From: Planctomycetota bacterium
GTDB taxonomy: Bacteria > Planctomycetota > JAJSAM01 > JAJVHW01
Assembly (NCBI GenBank): GCA_021776825.1
Contig: JAJFFG010000046.1
Coordinates: forward strand, 44,193 to 108,192
Reading direction: 5' to 3'
Length of the DNA: 64,000 bases
Under the pieces are notes generated by a model. The model was not told the DNA's origin, ran no database searches, and saw only the letters and a list, made by a program, of their open reading frames with translations. A program made the position numbers and the translations under genes. Positions 54,298 through 63,824 of this stretch are shown piece by piece. The first letter of the stretch is position 1. Every line of letters begins with the position of its first letter.

Positions 54298-57200
54298 ATG
54301 AACTCCGACCACGCTGCGCAGCTCGCCAGGCACGGGGCGTTCCTCGAGCGGCTCGCGCAGCACCTCGTCGCGGACGTCAACGTTGCGGACGATCTTGTGC
54401 AGGAGGCCTATACCGCCGCTCTCTCAGGGCGTGGCGGCGAGCCGCGCAACCTCCGCTCGTGGCTCGCGGGCGCTGTCCGCAACCGAGCGCGAGCCCTGGC
54501 CCGTGGCGAGGGGCGGCGCCGACGGCGTGAAGCACATGCGGCGGCCGCCCCGGCGGCGGTCTCGGTGGGCCCTCTGGACAGCGCTGTGAGGCTCGAGACA
54601 CAGGAGTTCGTTCTGCGGTGCGTTCGCGATCTGGCGGAGCCCTATCGCACCGTGATCGTGCTTCGGTTCTACGACGATCGATCACCCACTGAGATCGCGG
54701 GGATGCTCGGTGTGCCGGCGTCCACTGTGCGGACACGCTCCAAGCGGGCGCTAGCGATGCTGCGCAAGCGGCTCGATGAGAGCTCCGGCGGGGATCGCGA
54801 GACGTGGCGCATGGCTCTGTTCGCTGCGTTCCTTCACGACTCGGACGCCCCACGACCGGGCGTTTTCACCACAGCCCTTCGTGGCGCAGGGACACTCATG
54901 GCACTGAAGAAGGGACTGGTGATCGTTGGCGTCGCGCTGCTCTTGGCGTTGCTTGCCACGACGGGATCGAGGCGTATGAGGGCCGGCAGACCAGGCGCAG
55001 GACCGACCGCCAGCACGCCAGATCCGGTCGACTCGAGGACGCCGCGGCGGAGCCGCAACGCCCGCCCTCAAGACGGCCGGCCAGTCGGAGGGGCCGAGTC
55101 TGATGCGACCGCCACCGTCGCTGCCCAGCCCAGTCGTGAGACCGACCTGTTCGGCGAGGTCCTCGACGAGCACGGCCGTCCCGTCGCCGGTGCTCACGTC
55201 TCGACGCACTCTCGGCCCTGGCAACGAATCGACGTGCTGCTCTTGAACGCCGAGGAGTCGCCCGGCCCTGTTGCCGAAACCGGGGCGGACGGTAGATTCG
55301 TGCTCCCCCTGATACGTGGTGAGGAGGTGCGCCTACGCGTCTCGGCCGCCGGATTCACCTCGGTCGAACTGTCCGGGCGCCAGGCCGGAGAACGTGTGCG
55401 CGTGGTCCTGTCTCCCGGAGGGACGATCCGCGTAACCGTGCGCGGCCCCGACGGCGTCCCGGCGCGTGGCGCGCGCGTTGAGGTGTGGCGCGGGCGCAGC
55501 GGCGATCCTGTGGACTTCAGTAGCGAGGCCACAACCGACGCATCGGGCAGCTGCGAGCTCATCGGAATCCCGCCTGGCCCTGCACGTCTGGCGGCAGAGC
55601 ACCCGCTCCTGGGCTCCTCGCCGCAGGAGGAGGTCTCCGTCCGAAACGGGGAGGAGCATCACGTCGAGCTGTCCTTCGGCGCCGCACGTGTCATCACCGG
55701 GCGCGTCTTCGACGCCCTCAGGAACTCTCCCGTGGCTGGGGCGCGCGTTGGGGTCGGATGGCGCCGGAACCACTCCGTTTCGACGGACAAGGACGGGCGC
55801 TTCGTGATGCCAGGTTGCAGTCTCGATCCCGGTCTGGAGGTGGTGGTGACCGCCCGGGGGTTCAGCCGCGCACAGGCCGAGGTGTTGAGCGATGGAGAGC
55901 TCGAGATCGGGCTCGTGGTCGGTGACTCACTGACAGGCCGGGCGCTCGGCGCCGACGGACTGGCGGTGCGAGAGGCCCCGGTGGTCGTGCAGGCCAGCCA
56001 CGAGCTGATCAGCGCTGTCACCGGCTATCGGCGACAACTGATCGATGTCCTCACCGGGCGCACGGACGCGAGTGGTCGATTCCGATTGGACGGGCTTCGG
56101 CACGACCTGCCGTACGCGCTGCTGATCCACGCGAGCGGGCACGGTGTGCTGCGAATGGACGTTCGGCCCCGCCAGGGCGGCGCTGGGGAGATCGCTCTCG
56201 GCGACATCCGATTGCCTCCCTCGCGCACGGTGACGGGGCGGGTCGAGGACGCCTCCGGCGCACCGGTCCCCAGGATCGCCGTGAAGCTCGTCGCGGAAAC
56301 TGCGACCGTGCTCGACGGGTGGTACGGCGATGAGGAAACGAGGACGACCGACGATCTTGGCCGATTCGCATTTCGCGACATCGCGCCAGGGTCCTACGAG
56401 CTCGCGACGGCGGCCCACGGCGGCGTGTCAGCACAAGCCACGGTCGAGGTGGGCCAAGACGCGGATCCGGAACCGACGCGCCTACGAATCGAGGGGAGCG
56501 GCCGGCTGCAATTCCTGATCGTGGACAACTCCGGGCGACCACTCTCCGGTGTGTGGGTGTGGGCGCCGCACGGCGACGCCGAGTCTGCCCGAACCGACGA
56601 GAGCGGCAGGGCGGTCCTGTCGGGGCTCTCGGTCGAGACGCTCACCGTGCGCGTGAAGCCACCGTGGCGCATGCCGGACGGTCGGCACTTCCTCGATCAG
56701 TTTGCCGAGGATCTGCGCGTCGATGGCGCGGAGCTGCGCTTGACGCTCGCGGAGGCCGTGCGGATCAACGGGCGCGTCGAGGGTCCCGACGGCGAGCCGT
56801 TGCCGCGGGTCCTCGTTCGCGCGTACGAAACCGGGGTTGACGATGAGGCGGCGTCGACCGCGACGGATGAGAGCGGGCGCTTCACGCTCTTCGGCTTGGC
56901 GCCGCACACCCACCAAGTCGTCGTGGACGGCGCCCGCGCCGAGGGCCTCGGCACGGTTGGCGGGCGGCTCCCCATCACGGGTAGCGCGCAGGTGGACGCG
57001 CCGGCCGCGGACGTGGTGATCCGGACCGAGTACGTTGCCGCCGATCGCACGCTCGCCGTACGCGTGCTCTCCAGCGACGGTGATCCGGTCAGGGGCGCCA
57101 GTGTGCACCTGCTGCAGATCGGCGAGGCGGGCACAGCGACCGAGCCGCTGAAGGCCGTCTCCGGCCCGGAGGGAGCAGCGCAGTTCACTGGGCTGTCCGA

Positions 57201-57582
57201 CCGAGCGCTCCGGGTGTCGATCGACCGCCCTGGGACGTCCAGTGGCTCGATCGCCAATTCTGCACGTCCGCTTCCGGTGCGCGTCGTGCCTTCCGGCCAG
57301 ACGATCACAGTCAGCTTCCGCCGTGGATCGCCGATCACCGGCACTGTCCGGGACTCCGGCGGACGTCCGGTCCACGGCGCCCGTGTCGAGTTGTACGCGG
57401 AGAACGGGTTCCGTATCGACCGCACCGAAGCGGCGTTAGACGGGTCGTTCCGGCTCGTGGGCGTGCCCGGCGGAGCGTACCGCGTGGTCGCGAGTTTCGT
57501 GGCGCCGCACGGTGGAACTCGGCGACGGGCCACGGCCGACGACGTGCTCTCTGGCAGCGATCTCGCGCTGACCCTGGAGTGA
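54298..57582 (+). CDS. Membrane-anchored ECF sigma factor fused to carboxypeptidase-regulatory-like repeats
   Basis: 1094 residues. Sigma region 2 at about 8-75 (VADDLVQEAYTAAL, LRSWLAGAVRNRARAL) and region 4 at 100-158 (LAEPYRTVIVLRFYDDRSPT, then helix-turn-helix EIAGMLGVPASTVRTRSKRA). A single membrane helix lies at 206-222 (GLVIVGVALLLALLATT). The remaining 870 residues hold about nine beta-sandwich units of the CarboxypepD_reg type, each with a pattern like TGRVEDASGAPVPRIAVKL then TDDLGRFAFRDIAPGSYEL. The topology puts sigma inside and the repeats outside. Release would need proteolysis. Confidence 0.85.
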   Translation: MNSDHAAQLARHGAFLERLAQHLVADVNVADDLVQEAYTAALSGRGGEPRNLRSWLAGAVRNRARALARGEGRRRRREAHAAAAPAAVSVGPLDSAVRLETQEFVLRCVRDLAEPYRTVIVLRFYDDRSPTEIAGMLGVPASTVRTRSKRALAMLRKRLDESSGGDRETWRMALFAAFLHDSDAPRPGVFTTALRGAGTLMALKKGLVIVGVALLLALLATTGSRRMRAGRPGAGPTASTPDPVDSRTPRRSRNARPQDGRPVGGAESDATATVAAQPSRETDLFGEVLDEHGRPVAGAHVSTHSRPWQRIDVLLLNAEESPGPVAETGADGRFVLPLIRGEEVRLRVSAAGFTSVELSGRQAGERVRVVLSPGGTIRVTVRGPDGVPARGARVEVWRGRSGDPVDFSSEATTDASGSCELIGIPPGPARLAAEHPLLGSSPQEEVSVRNGEEHHVELSFGAARVITGRVFDALRNSPVAGARVGVGWRRNHSVSTDKDGRFVMPGCSLDPGLEVVVTARGFSRAQAEVLSDGELEIGLVVGDSLTGRALGADGLAVREAPVVVQASHELISAVTGYRRQLIDVLTGRTDASGRFRLDGLRHDLPYALLIHASGHGVLRMDVRPRQGGAGEIALGDIRLPPSRTVTGRVEDASGAPVPRIAVKLVAETATVLDGWYGDEETRTTDDLGRFAFRDIAPGSYELATAAHGGVSAQATVEVGQDADPEPTRLRIEGSGRLQFLIVDNSGRPLSGVWVWAPHGDAESARTDESGRAVLSGLSVETLTVRVKPPWRMPDGRHFLDQFAEDLRVDGAELRLTLAEAVRINGRVEGPDGEPLPRVLVRAYETGVDDEAASTATDESGRFTLFGLAPHTHQVVVDGARAEGLGTVGGRLPITGSAQVDAPAADVVIRTEYVAADRTLAVRVLSSDGDPVRGASVHLLQIGEAGTATEPLKAVSGPEGAAQFTGLSDRALRVSIDRPGTSSGSIANSARPLPVRVVPSGQTITVSFRRGSPITGTVRDSGGRPVHGARVELYAENGFRIDRTEAALDGSFRLVGVPGGAYRVVASFVAPHGGTRRRATADDVLSGSDLALTLE

Positions 57583-57648
57583 GCGCAGGGACGATCCCCG
57601 AAGGGGCGACTCCGACACCGGAGAGCATGCGGAACTGGGGACCAGTCC

Positions 57649-57843
57649 GAACTAACCCCACTAGCTCTCGGCCAGCTTCGTGACCTCCGCCGCTCCCGCG
57701 CTCGACGGGCGCGTCACCACAGGCGGTTGAGCGGGCCCGGCGCGCCGAAGCAGAGTTCGTCGACGAGCGCGTCATCGAGTGGGAGGCGTTGTTGTGGATC
57801 CGCTCGGCCGCGGATCGGACTGGCGCGTTAGTGGGGTTAGTTC
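57649..57843. repeat. 195-bp element with perfect 15-bp inverted ends
   Basis: GAACTAACCCCACTA (57649-57663) and its exact complement (57829-57843) bound 165 bases without a convincing gene. The element lies in the 320-base gap between two carboxypeptidase-regulatory-like genes. It has the shape of a small non-autonomous inverted-repeat element; no target-site duplication was identified. Confidence 0.6.
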
Positions 57844-57902
57844 AGCGTGTCCCGCATTCCGGTTGGCTCCCACGCCGCCGTCGTCTCGCGCTACGCTGCA
57901 AG

Positions 57903-59244
57903 CGTGTCCAAGCGTGCCGCTTTCGTCGTTCTGCTGCTCGTCCTGTTCGTCGTCGCGTGGGCCGTTCGCGGTTGCAGAGCGGAGACCGCGTCATCGGTGT
58001 CGCCGCAGGCGCCCGTGTCCGCAGATTCCGGCGAAGACGACCTCGTCCAGCGGGAAGGCCTGGGTCCTCGCGACCCACCGGGGCGACGCGCGCGTTGCGG
58101 CCCGCGTGGATGCGTTGGCTTCCGTCAGTGACGTGCTGCCGACGACGGGCTCTCCGCCGCGGGATGTCCGTCTCGTGCTCCACCAGTCGCGCGTGATCGC
58201 GGGACGTCTCCTGGACGAGCAGGGCGCGGGCATTGCGGACGAGCGCCTGGTTCTCACCGCTGCGGACCTCGACTTCCAATCGCTGCAACTCGTCGCGCTC
58301 ACGTCGGAGACGGGTGCGTTCGAATTCCCGCCGTTCAGCGACGATCGCGCGCGCCATGGAGTGGCGTTGCGCACCGAGTCGGGATACGCCCCTGGCTTCC
58401 GGCGCTTCTCGCGCGCCGACGTCGAGTCGGGCGACCTCGCATTTCGGGTGACGCGCGCGGTGAGGATTCGCGGCCGCTGCGTGAACCGGGCGGGCGCTCC
58501 GTTGGCGGGCGTCAACGTGCACACGGACGATGGGCACAACTGGAGCAGATCACAGGATGACAGGAGCTTCAGCGTCCCGGCCGATCCGCACACCGGCGCG
58601 ATCATCTGTGTGCACGAGTCGCTGGGCGCGGTGCGCGTGGACGCGCTCGTGAGAGAGCCGGACGGGTCCTTCGGCGCCGGCGACGTCGTGTTGCCGGGGG
58701 GGAGTCCGTGGTCGGTCGCGTGGTGGATGCCGACGGCGAGCCCGTTTACTCGGCAACGGTCGAACTCGTCCAGACCACGTGGGATCGCCGCGTGGGCTGG
58801 GCGAGCTCTGACGAAGACGGGGGATTCGAGATGCCGAGCGCGCCGGACGGCCCGCTCGAACTGCGCGTGACCTACGAGGGCGACGTCAACGGGGACGCGC
58901 CAATGCACGGACAGCGATCCGACCTCGTGGCCGGGGCCAAGGACGTAGTCGTCACGATCCGGCCCGGCCGGGCGATCGTCGTCCGGCTCTTCGACGCACA
59001 CGATCGCAAGCCCTTGGCCGTCCACCGGCTGCGGATCGTCTGCCTCGGAGTCGATCCACCGGGGTTCACGAGTGCCAACGCCATGGCCGGCGGCGGGCTC
59101 ACCGGTGGGCACGTGAGGCTCCGGCCGGGAGAGTATGACGTTGCCATCTACCCCGCGGGGTACGTGCCCCTCGTGCAGCGCCACGTCGTCGTTCGCGACG
59201 AAGACGTGACAGCGCTCGATCTGTTCGTCACCCCCTTGGAGTGA
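57903..59244 (+). pseudogene. Frameshifted carboxypeptidase-regulatory-like membrane protein
   Basis: Read from a GTG at 57903, the frame encodes a membrane anchor (SKRAAFVVLLLVLFVVAW) and then about 30 residues, after which protein-like sequence moves to another frame near 58050 (GKAWVLATHRGDARVAARVD), continues through CarboxypepD_reg-like units (VIAGRLLDEQGAGIADERLV, RIRGRCVNRAGAPLAGVNVH), and returns to the first frame at a run of seven G (58696-58702), continuing VVGRVVDADGEPVYSATVEL to the stop. The two shifts compensate. Sequencing error, a real pseudogene or slippage-based switching are all possible. It resembles the C-terminal regions of its two sigma-fusion neighbours without the sigma part. 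Confidence 0.65.
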
Positions 59245-59356
59245 CGCGTCGGCCGCCTGGTGGGCGCGCGAGCGACTCGGTCGAACGCTCGTGCGAGACC
59301 GAGCCCGGTTCGAACCTTCGGAGTCGAGGAGTAGAGCCGGGTTCGGGATCTCCGAG

Positions 59357-59490
59357 TACCGAGATGGGATGGAGTCCTTCTCTGTACTCTGCGGCCGATC
59401 AGTGCAGAGCGCCTGTGACTGCGCTCAACTTGCTTGCAGCGCGGACGCTTACTGCGTCCGGGGGACCGGCCTGCTCATCCCATCTCGGTA
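59357..59490. repeat. 134-bp element with perfect 15-bp inverted ends
   Basis: TACCGAGATGGGATG (59357-59371) and its exact complement (59476-59490). The interior has no gene-like frame. It occupies the gap before the second sigma-fusion gene; the preceding bases (59290-59350) carry two CCCGGTTCGA/CCGGGTTCG-type half-sites similar to those at 62670-62733. Nothing else was seen in 59245-59576. Confidence 0.55.
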
Positions 59491-59576
59491 TCGCGCACGG
59501 CAGACGCACCGCGATTGGACGCCGAGAAACGGGGTGAACCGATTCGGGGGAGCGCGGGGACCATACTCATGAACGC

Positions 59577-61889
59577 ATGGCCGACACTCCCGCTCAGATC
59601 GACCCGGAGGCTCTCCTCGCGCACGGGGGCTTCGTACGCGCGATCGCCCGCTCGCTCCTGTGGGACGAGCACGCCGCCGAGGACGTCGTCCAGCAGACAT
59701 GGCTGGCGGCGCTCGGCGGGCAGGCCGTCAGGTCTCGTGGGTGGCTCGGAGCCGTCGCCCGCAACCTCGCGATCAAGCGACTCCGCGGCGACCGACGTCG
59801 CATCGCGCGTGAGACGGCGGTAGCGCAGCCAGAAGGCGCCCCTTCGGAGTTCCAGGTCCGTGAGCGGGAGCGCCTGCGCCGCAGCGTCGTCGACGAGGTT
59901 CTCACACTCCCGGAGCCGTATCGCGCGACTGTGCTCCTCCGGTACTTCGAGGACCTCCCCCCGCGCGAGGTGGCTCGCCGCATGTCCGTTCCCGTCGAGA
60001 CGGTGCGAACGCGAACGCGACGAGCGATCGGCGTGCTGCGCACGCGCCTGGACGCACGACACGGTGACGAACGCAGCGGGTTCTGCAGCGCACTCGCGAT
60101 CTGGGCGGGGCTTCGTCGAGGCGCTGTCCCAACCGCGGGCGCAACCACAGTCGGGATTGGAGGAGTGATCGTGGGGACCAAGACTGTGACCCTCGGCGCG
60201 ACCGTCCTCGTCGCTGCTCTCGCAGCGTGGTTCCTGTGGCCGCAGAACCGGCCCACGCCCACGCCGGAGGCCGATCTTGCCACGGCGGCCGCCGACGCAG
60301 ACACCCCGGATGCCCCACTGCAGCGCTCGCGCTCCGAGTCAGCGGCCGTCGCTGGGGCGCCCGCACCGGTCGAGCAGGAGGATGTGCCGATCGTGAGCGG
60401 GCGAGTGGTCGATGCACAGGGACGCCCCGCTGCGGGTCTCGAGGTGTGGGTCTCGTCCGCAGACGCTCGCGAGTTCGAGGCGACCGGGACGTCGCCGACA
60501 GAGAGACTCGTGCAGCTTACAACGGACGACAAGGGCCACTTCGGCGCAACGTTGTCGTCCGTGGCGACGTGCCGGGTGCAGCCGACGCCTCGCTCCGATC
60601 CCATGTTCGAGGTGAGGCCGGACGACGTGCGAGAGGTGGTCCCGCCAGCCGAGGGGCTCGAGTTCGTCGTGCAGCGTCACGCCACGGCAACGCTCGTGAT
60701 CACGGCCACTGATGGCGCGGACGGGGCATTGCTCACGGAGTACACGTGCTCTTTCGGGCAGCGCGTCGCGCGGATCCAGCCGACCACTCCGGCAGGCCGG
60801 ACGGAAGCTCTCGTCCGATTGGACTCCACGGAAGGCGCCGATGTCGAAGTGATGGTCGCAGCGGGGCCCGCGTCCGCGCAGCGGGTCCTGTCGCTGCGCG
60901 AAGGGGAACGCGTCGAGGTCCGCTTGGACCTGCAGCAAGACGGTGACGTTCGCGGAATCGTGCGGGACGCGGAGGGGCACGTGGTGGAGGACGCTCTGGT
61001 GTTCTTCGGCGAGGAGGACGTCGCGCGGGGCGACGAGCCGTTCAAGCCCTTCGACGAGTCAAGGGTGCGCGCCGGGACACGCACCGATGGTGACGGCGGC
61101 TTCGAACTGAAGGGGAAGGGGCGGTGGATCACGATCTGGCACGCGGACGGCGGCCCTGTAACCGTCCCACGCGGAGCGGCCATGAGCGTCGTGATCCCTG
61201 CCCGCGGTGTGATCCGAGGCTTACTACGCGGGGGTGATGGGACGCCGAGCACGTTCACCGACGTGTTCCTCGACCGCGTGCGCGAAACGACAACGGACGG
61301 TGAGGGGCGGTTCGAGTTCACCGGGGTCGAGCCCGGGACGCGTGGCCTCTCGCTCACCGGCCCCAGGCCTAAGTCGTACGTCGCCGTGCGGGTGGCGCCG
61401 GGTTCAACCAGCGACGTCGAGATCCGCCCGGGACTAACGAGTGTGCGCGTCGCGTGGCCGGATCGCACGAGTCTGGGCCGCTTCGTCGTGCTCGTTCCCA
61501 TGGCCGCGGTGGGTTCGCTCGGAGTAGGGCAACCGTCCGACGGCACGATCAGGGTCGCCGACCTGCTTCCTGGCCCCTACGCCCTCCTCGGTGAAGGCGG
61601 TGCTGTGGCGCAGGTCGATGTCACGGGTTCGACCGCGACCGCGGCCGTGGGCGTAGGCAGCATCGTGGTTCACGCGCCCCCGAGGACGCGGCTCTGGGTC
61701 GTACCCGAGGGTGCGGGGTACCTTGCGAGGCTCATGGCCGGACGCATGGCGGGTGCCGGAGTGCCTGCGGAAGGTGTCCAGGCCTTCTCCGGACTTGCGC
61801 CCGGGCGCTACGAGGTCGGGGTGGAGCGCGATGGCGTTCGTGAGGTGGTGGATGTGGGCGATGGCCCCGTCGAGTTGACGATCGACTAG
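59577..61889 (+). CDS. Membrane-anchored ECF sigma factor fused to carboxypeptidase-regulatory-like repeats (second copy)
   Basis: 770 residues, same plan as the gene at 54298 but shorter. Region 2 at about 15-75 (EDVVQQTWLAALGG, SRGWLGAVARNLAIKRLRGD), region 4 at 105-158 (LPEPYRATVLLRYFEDLPPR, then EVARRMSVPVETVRTRTRRA), membrane helix 204-221 (VTLGATVLVAALAAWFLW). About five CarboxypepD_reg-like units follow (IVSGRVVDAQGRPAAGLEVW, VRGIVRDAEGHVVEDALVFF, IRGLLRGGDGTPSTFTDVFL). The linker is Pro/Ala/Asp-rich. It is followed at once by a HEAT-like lipoprotein gene with a good ribosome-binding site. Confidence 0.85.
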   Translation: MADTPAQIDPEALLAHGGFVRAIARSLLWDEHAAEDVVQQTWLAALGGQAVRSRGWLGAVARNLAIKRLRGDRRRIARETAVAQPEGAPSEFQVRERERLRRSVVDEVLTLPEPYRATVLLRYFEDLPPREVARRMSVPVETVRTRTRRAIGVLRTRLDARHGDERSGFCSALAIWAGLRRGAVPTAGATTVGIGGVIVGTKTVTLGATVLVAALAAWFLWPQNRPTPTPEADLATAAADADTPDAPLQRSRSESAAVAGAPAPVEQEDVPIVSGRVVDAQGRPAAGLEVWVSSADAREFEATGTSPTERLVQLTTDDKGHFGATLSSVATCRVQPTPRSDPMFEVRPDDVREVVPPAEGLEFVVQRHATATLVITATDGADGALLTEYTCSFGQRVARIQPTTPAGRTEALVRLDSTEGADVEVMVAAGPASAQRVLSLREGERVEVRLDLQQDGDVRGIVRDAEGHVVEDALVFFGEEDVARGDEPFKPFDESRVRAGTRTDGDGGFELKGKGRWITIWHADGGPVTVPRGAAMSVVIPARGVIRGLLRGGDGTPSTFTDVFLDRVRETTTDGEGRFEFTGVEPGTRGLSLTGPRPKSYVAVRVAPGSTSDVEIRPGLTSVRVAWPDRTSLGRFVVLVPMAAVGSLGVGQPSDGTIRVADLLPGPYALLGEGGAVAQVDVTGSTATAAVGVGSIVVHAPPRTRLWVVPEGAGYLARLMAGRMAGAGVPAEGVQAFSGLAPGRYEVGVERDGVREVVDVGDGPVELTID

Positions 61890-61898
61890 GAGGGCACC

Positions 61899-62606
61899 GT
61901 GAGGCAGTCGGAGACGCGTCCGTCCAGTGTGGGCATCTCATCGACGCTCGCGGTCGTGCTTGCGTGCGCTCTCTCCGGGTGTGCGTCGCGCTTCGCCGGC
62001 GACTCCGAACACGCGCTGATCAGCGACCTCGTCACCATCCGGGAGTGGGATGGCCACACGGGCTTCAACACGCCCGAGGGCCGCAGAAGCTATGGGTGGG
62101 AGGCCGAGGACGTCCTCGTCGCACGCGGGCCTCAGTCGGTGCCCGCGCTAGCCGATGCGCTACGCGACCCGTCGCTCAACGCGAGGCAGCGGTCCCTCCT
62201 CCGGCGGACCCTCGGCGAGATCGGGCCGGAGGCTTCGCTCGCTGTCCCCGCGATGGTGGAGGGTCTTCGGGCAGCCGATCCCGGTACCGCCGTCGCGATC
62301 TGCCGGGAACTCGCTCGAATCGGACCCGGTGCAGGCGCGGCAGTGCCCGAACTCCAGCGGGTGCTGCGGGAACGTGGGAAGGAGATCACGTCGCCCACCA
62401 TGACGTTCGGGGACGTCGTGATGCCCGAGGCCCGACTGCGCATGAGGATCGCGCACACGCTGGGTGCGATCGGCCCGCCCGCCGAATCTGCGCTGCCATC
62501 GCTCACGCGAGGCGCCCTTCAGACACAGGATCTCGAGTACCGCCGCGCCTGCCGCACCGCGATGCGCAGGATACTGGGGCCCGAGCCCGGAGCGTGTCGG
62601 CGATAG
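61899..62606 (+). CDS. Lipoprotein with HEAT-like repeats
   Basis: 235 residues from a GTG preceded by AGGAGGG. Signal sequence with lipobox LSGC near residue 28. Residues 75-220 are helical pairs of HEAT type (QSVPALADALRDPSLNARQR, AVPAMVEGLRAADPGTAVAI, ALPSLTRGALQTQDLEYRRA), each with the Pro and Leu spacing of PBS-lyase HEAT units. It starts 9 bases after the sigma-fusion stop, so it is probably in the same operon and lies on the same side of the membrane as the repeats. Confidence 0.75.
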   Translation: MRQSETRPSSVGISSTLAVVLACALSGCASRFAGDSEHALISDLVTIREWDGHTGFNTPEGRRSYGWEAEDVLVARGPQSVPALADALRDPSLNARQRSLLRRTLGEIGPEASLAVPAMVEGLRAADPGTAVAICRELARIGPGAGAAVPELQRVLRERGKEITSPTMTFGDVVMPEARLRMRIAHTLGAIGPPAESALPSLTRGALQTQDLEYRRACRTAMRRILGPEPGACRR

Positions 62607-62669
62607 CGCCCTTCCCAGCGTCGCTCCCACGTCGGCTGGCCAGGCGAAGCGCGAGAGAGATACGAGACT

Positions 62670-62733
62670 CGGAACCCGGTTCGATTCTTCGACTCCGAAG
62701 AATTGAACCCTGCCAGATTCGGAACCCGGTTCG
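62670..62733. repeat. Direct repeat CGGAACCCGGTTCG, two copies, flanking a hairpin
   Basis: Identical 14-base copies at 62670-62683 and 62720-62733. Between them GATTCTTCG and CGAAGAATT form a hairpin. They sit immediately before the arginase fragment and resemble half-sites at 59290-59350, so they may mark a recombination point. Confidence 0.6.
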
Positions 62734-62742
62734 GTACGGCGG

Positions 62743-63146
62743 TGCCGCTCGCCGCCCTGCTCGGCATGGGGCCGAAGGAGCTCACGCAGATCCTCGGCAA
62801 ACAGGCCAAGGTGCCGGCGGACTGCACCGTTCTCGTCGGCATCCGCGACCTCGACTACGACGAGCGCAAGCTCATCAAGCGCTCCGGCGTGCGCGTCTAC
62901 ACGATGAAGGACATCGATGAGCAGGGCATGTCCGAGGTCATGCGCGAGGCCATCACGATCGCCTCCGGCCCGAAGGTCGAGCCGTTCCACATCAGCTTCG
63001 ACCTCGACGGCGTCGACCCTCTGCACGACCCCGGCGTCGGCACCGCCGTCCCCGGCGGCCTCACGTACCGCGAGGCCCACCTCGCGATGGAGCTCATCGC
63101 CGAGTGCGGCCGCGCCTGCTCGATCGAGGTCACCGCGATCATCTCG
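62743..63146 (+). pseudogene. Internal fragment of the arginase gene (segmental duplicate)
   Basis: About 400 bases align without gaps to 50173-50576 of the intact arginase gene, with scattered substitutions only. The fragment covers residues 152 to about 285. It lacks the His106 and DAHGD metal ligands, and the catalytic Glu283 is changed to Ala (VTAI for VTEI), so it cannot be active. A frame can be read from 62703 to 63239 but both ends come from unrelated sequence. Confidence 0.85.
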
Positions 63147-63646
63147 ATCTCGGCGGCGTCCGCGTCGATCTCGCTCGAGGGCGGGTCGGCGCAGACCCAA
63201 TCGCCATCGCCCGTGCGTAGGAACACACGGAATCGATAGCCGGAACGATGCACGATGCCGGAGGCGTCGATCCCGCGGAACGCGCCGAAGAGCTCCGGGG
63301 GACTGAGCGGTGCGGTGCGGCCGCGCGGGGCCGTGGCGCCGGACAACTCGCCGAACGAGCCGCACTCGCCCTTTCCGTCACCGTCTAGATCGACGACGCG
63401 TCGGTCGCGGAACTTCTCCTTCGCGCTCGCGAGGTTGCGAAGCGTGGAGCACGCGGACACGGGATTGATGCTGCCTCGCCCGCGCGAGCGCGGGCATGCG
63501 ACGACGCCGCACAGCACGACCGTCGCCGCAATCACGAGCAGCCCACGACGGTGCCTCGACAGGAGCCGCCAGAACGCGACGTCGCGCCACGTGCGGGGCA
63601 CGCGCGGCCGGACGACCTGGCTCTCGGGGCGGCGGTGGGCTCCCAC
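63146..63646 (-). pseudogene. Planctomycete-type pilin-like protein, 3' end replaced
   Basis: Minus-strand frame from a GTG at 63646: basic start, one membrane helix (GLLVIAATVVLCGVVACP), then TLRNLASAKEKFRDRRVVDL, DGDGKGECGSFGELSG, and VHRSGYRFRVFLRTGDG. This order (helix, short ASA-x-F segment, DxDGxGE turn, SGY-F strand) is familiar from secreted pilin-like proteins of Planctomycetota. At about 63146 the frame runs into the antisense of the arginase fragment and continues only as nonsense to 62897, so the true C-terminus has been lost. Confidence 0.65.
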
Positions 63647-63824
63647 GCCTTCCCTATCGGCAGCGCACCCCGCGATACGAAGTCAGGACAGAACCAAACA
63701 CCGACTACGCGCGCATCTGGAAACCCAGTTCCGCATCTCGGGCAACGCAGGCAGATCGGCTCAGCGGCCGTTGGTTGACGCAGTCTCGATCCGCGCGGGC
63801 TACCCTCCCGCGAGGAGGTACGGG

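Noticed and set aside
62703..63239. Second functional arginase
   Set aside because: It lacks the His106 and DAHGD ligands and the catalytic Glu is Ala; both ends are foreign sequence.
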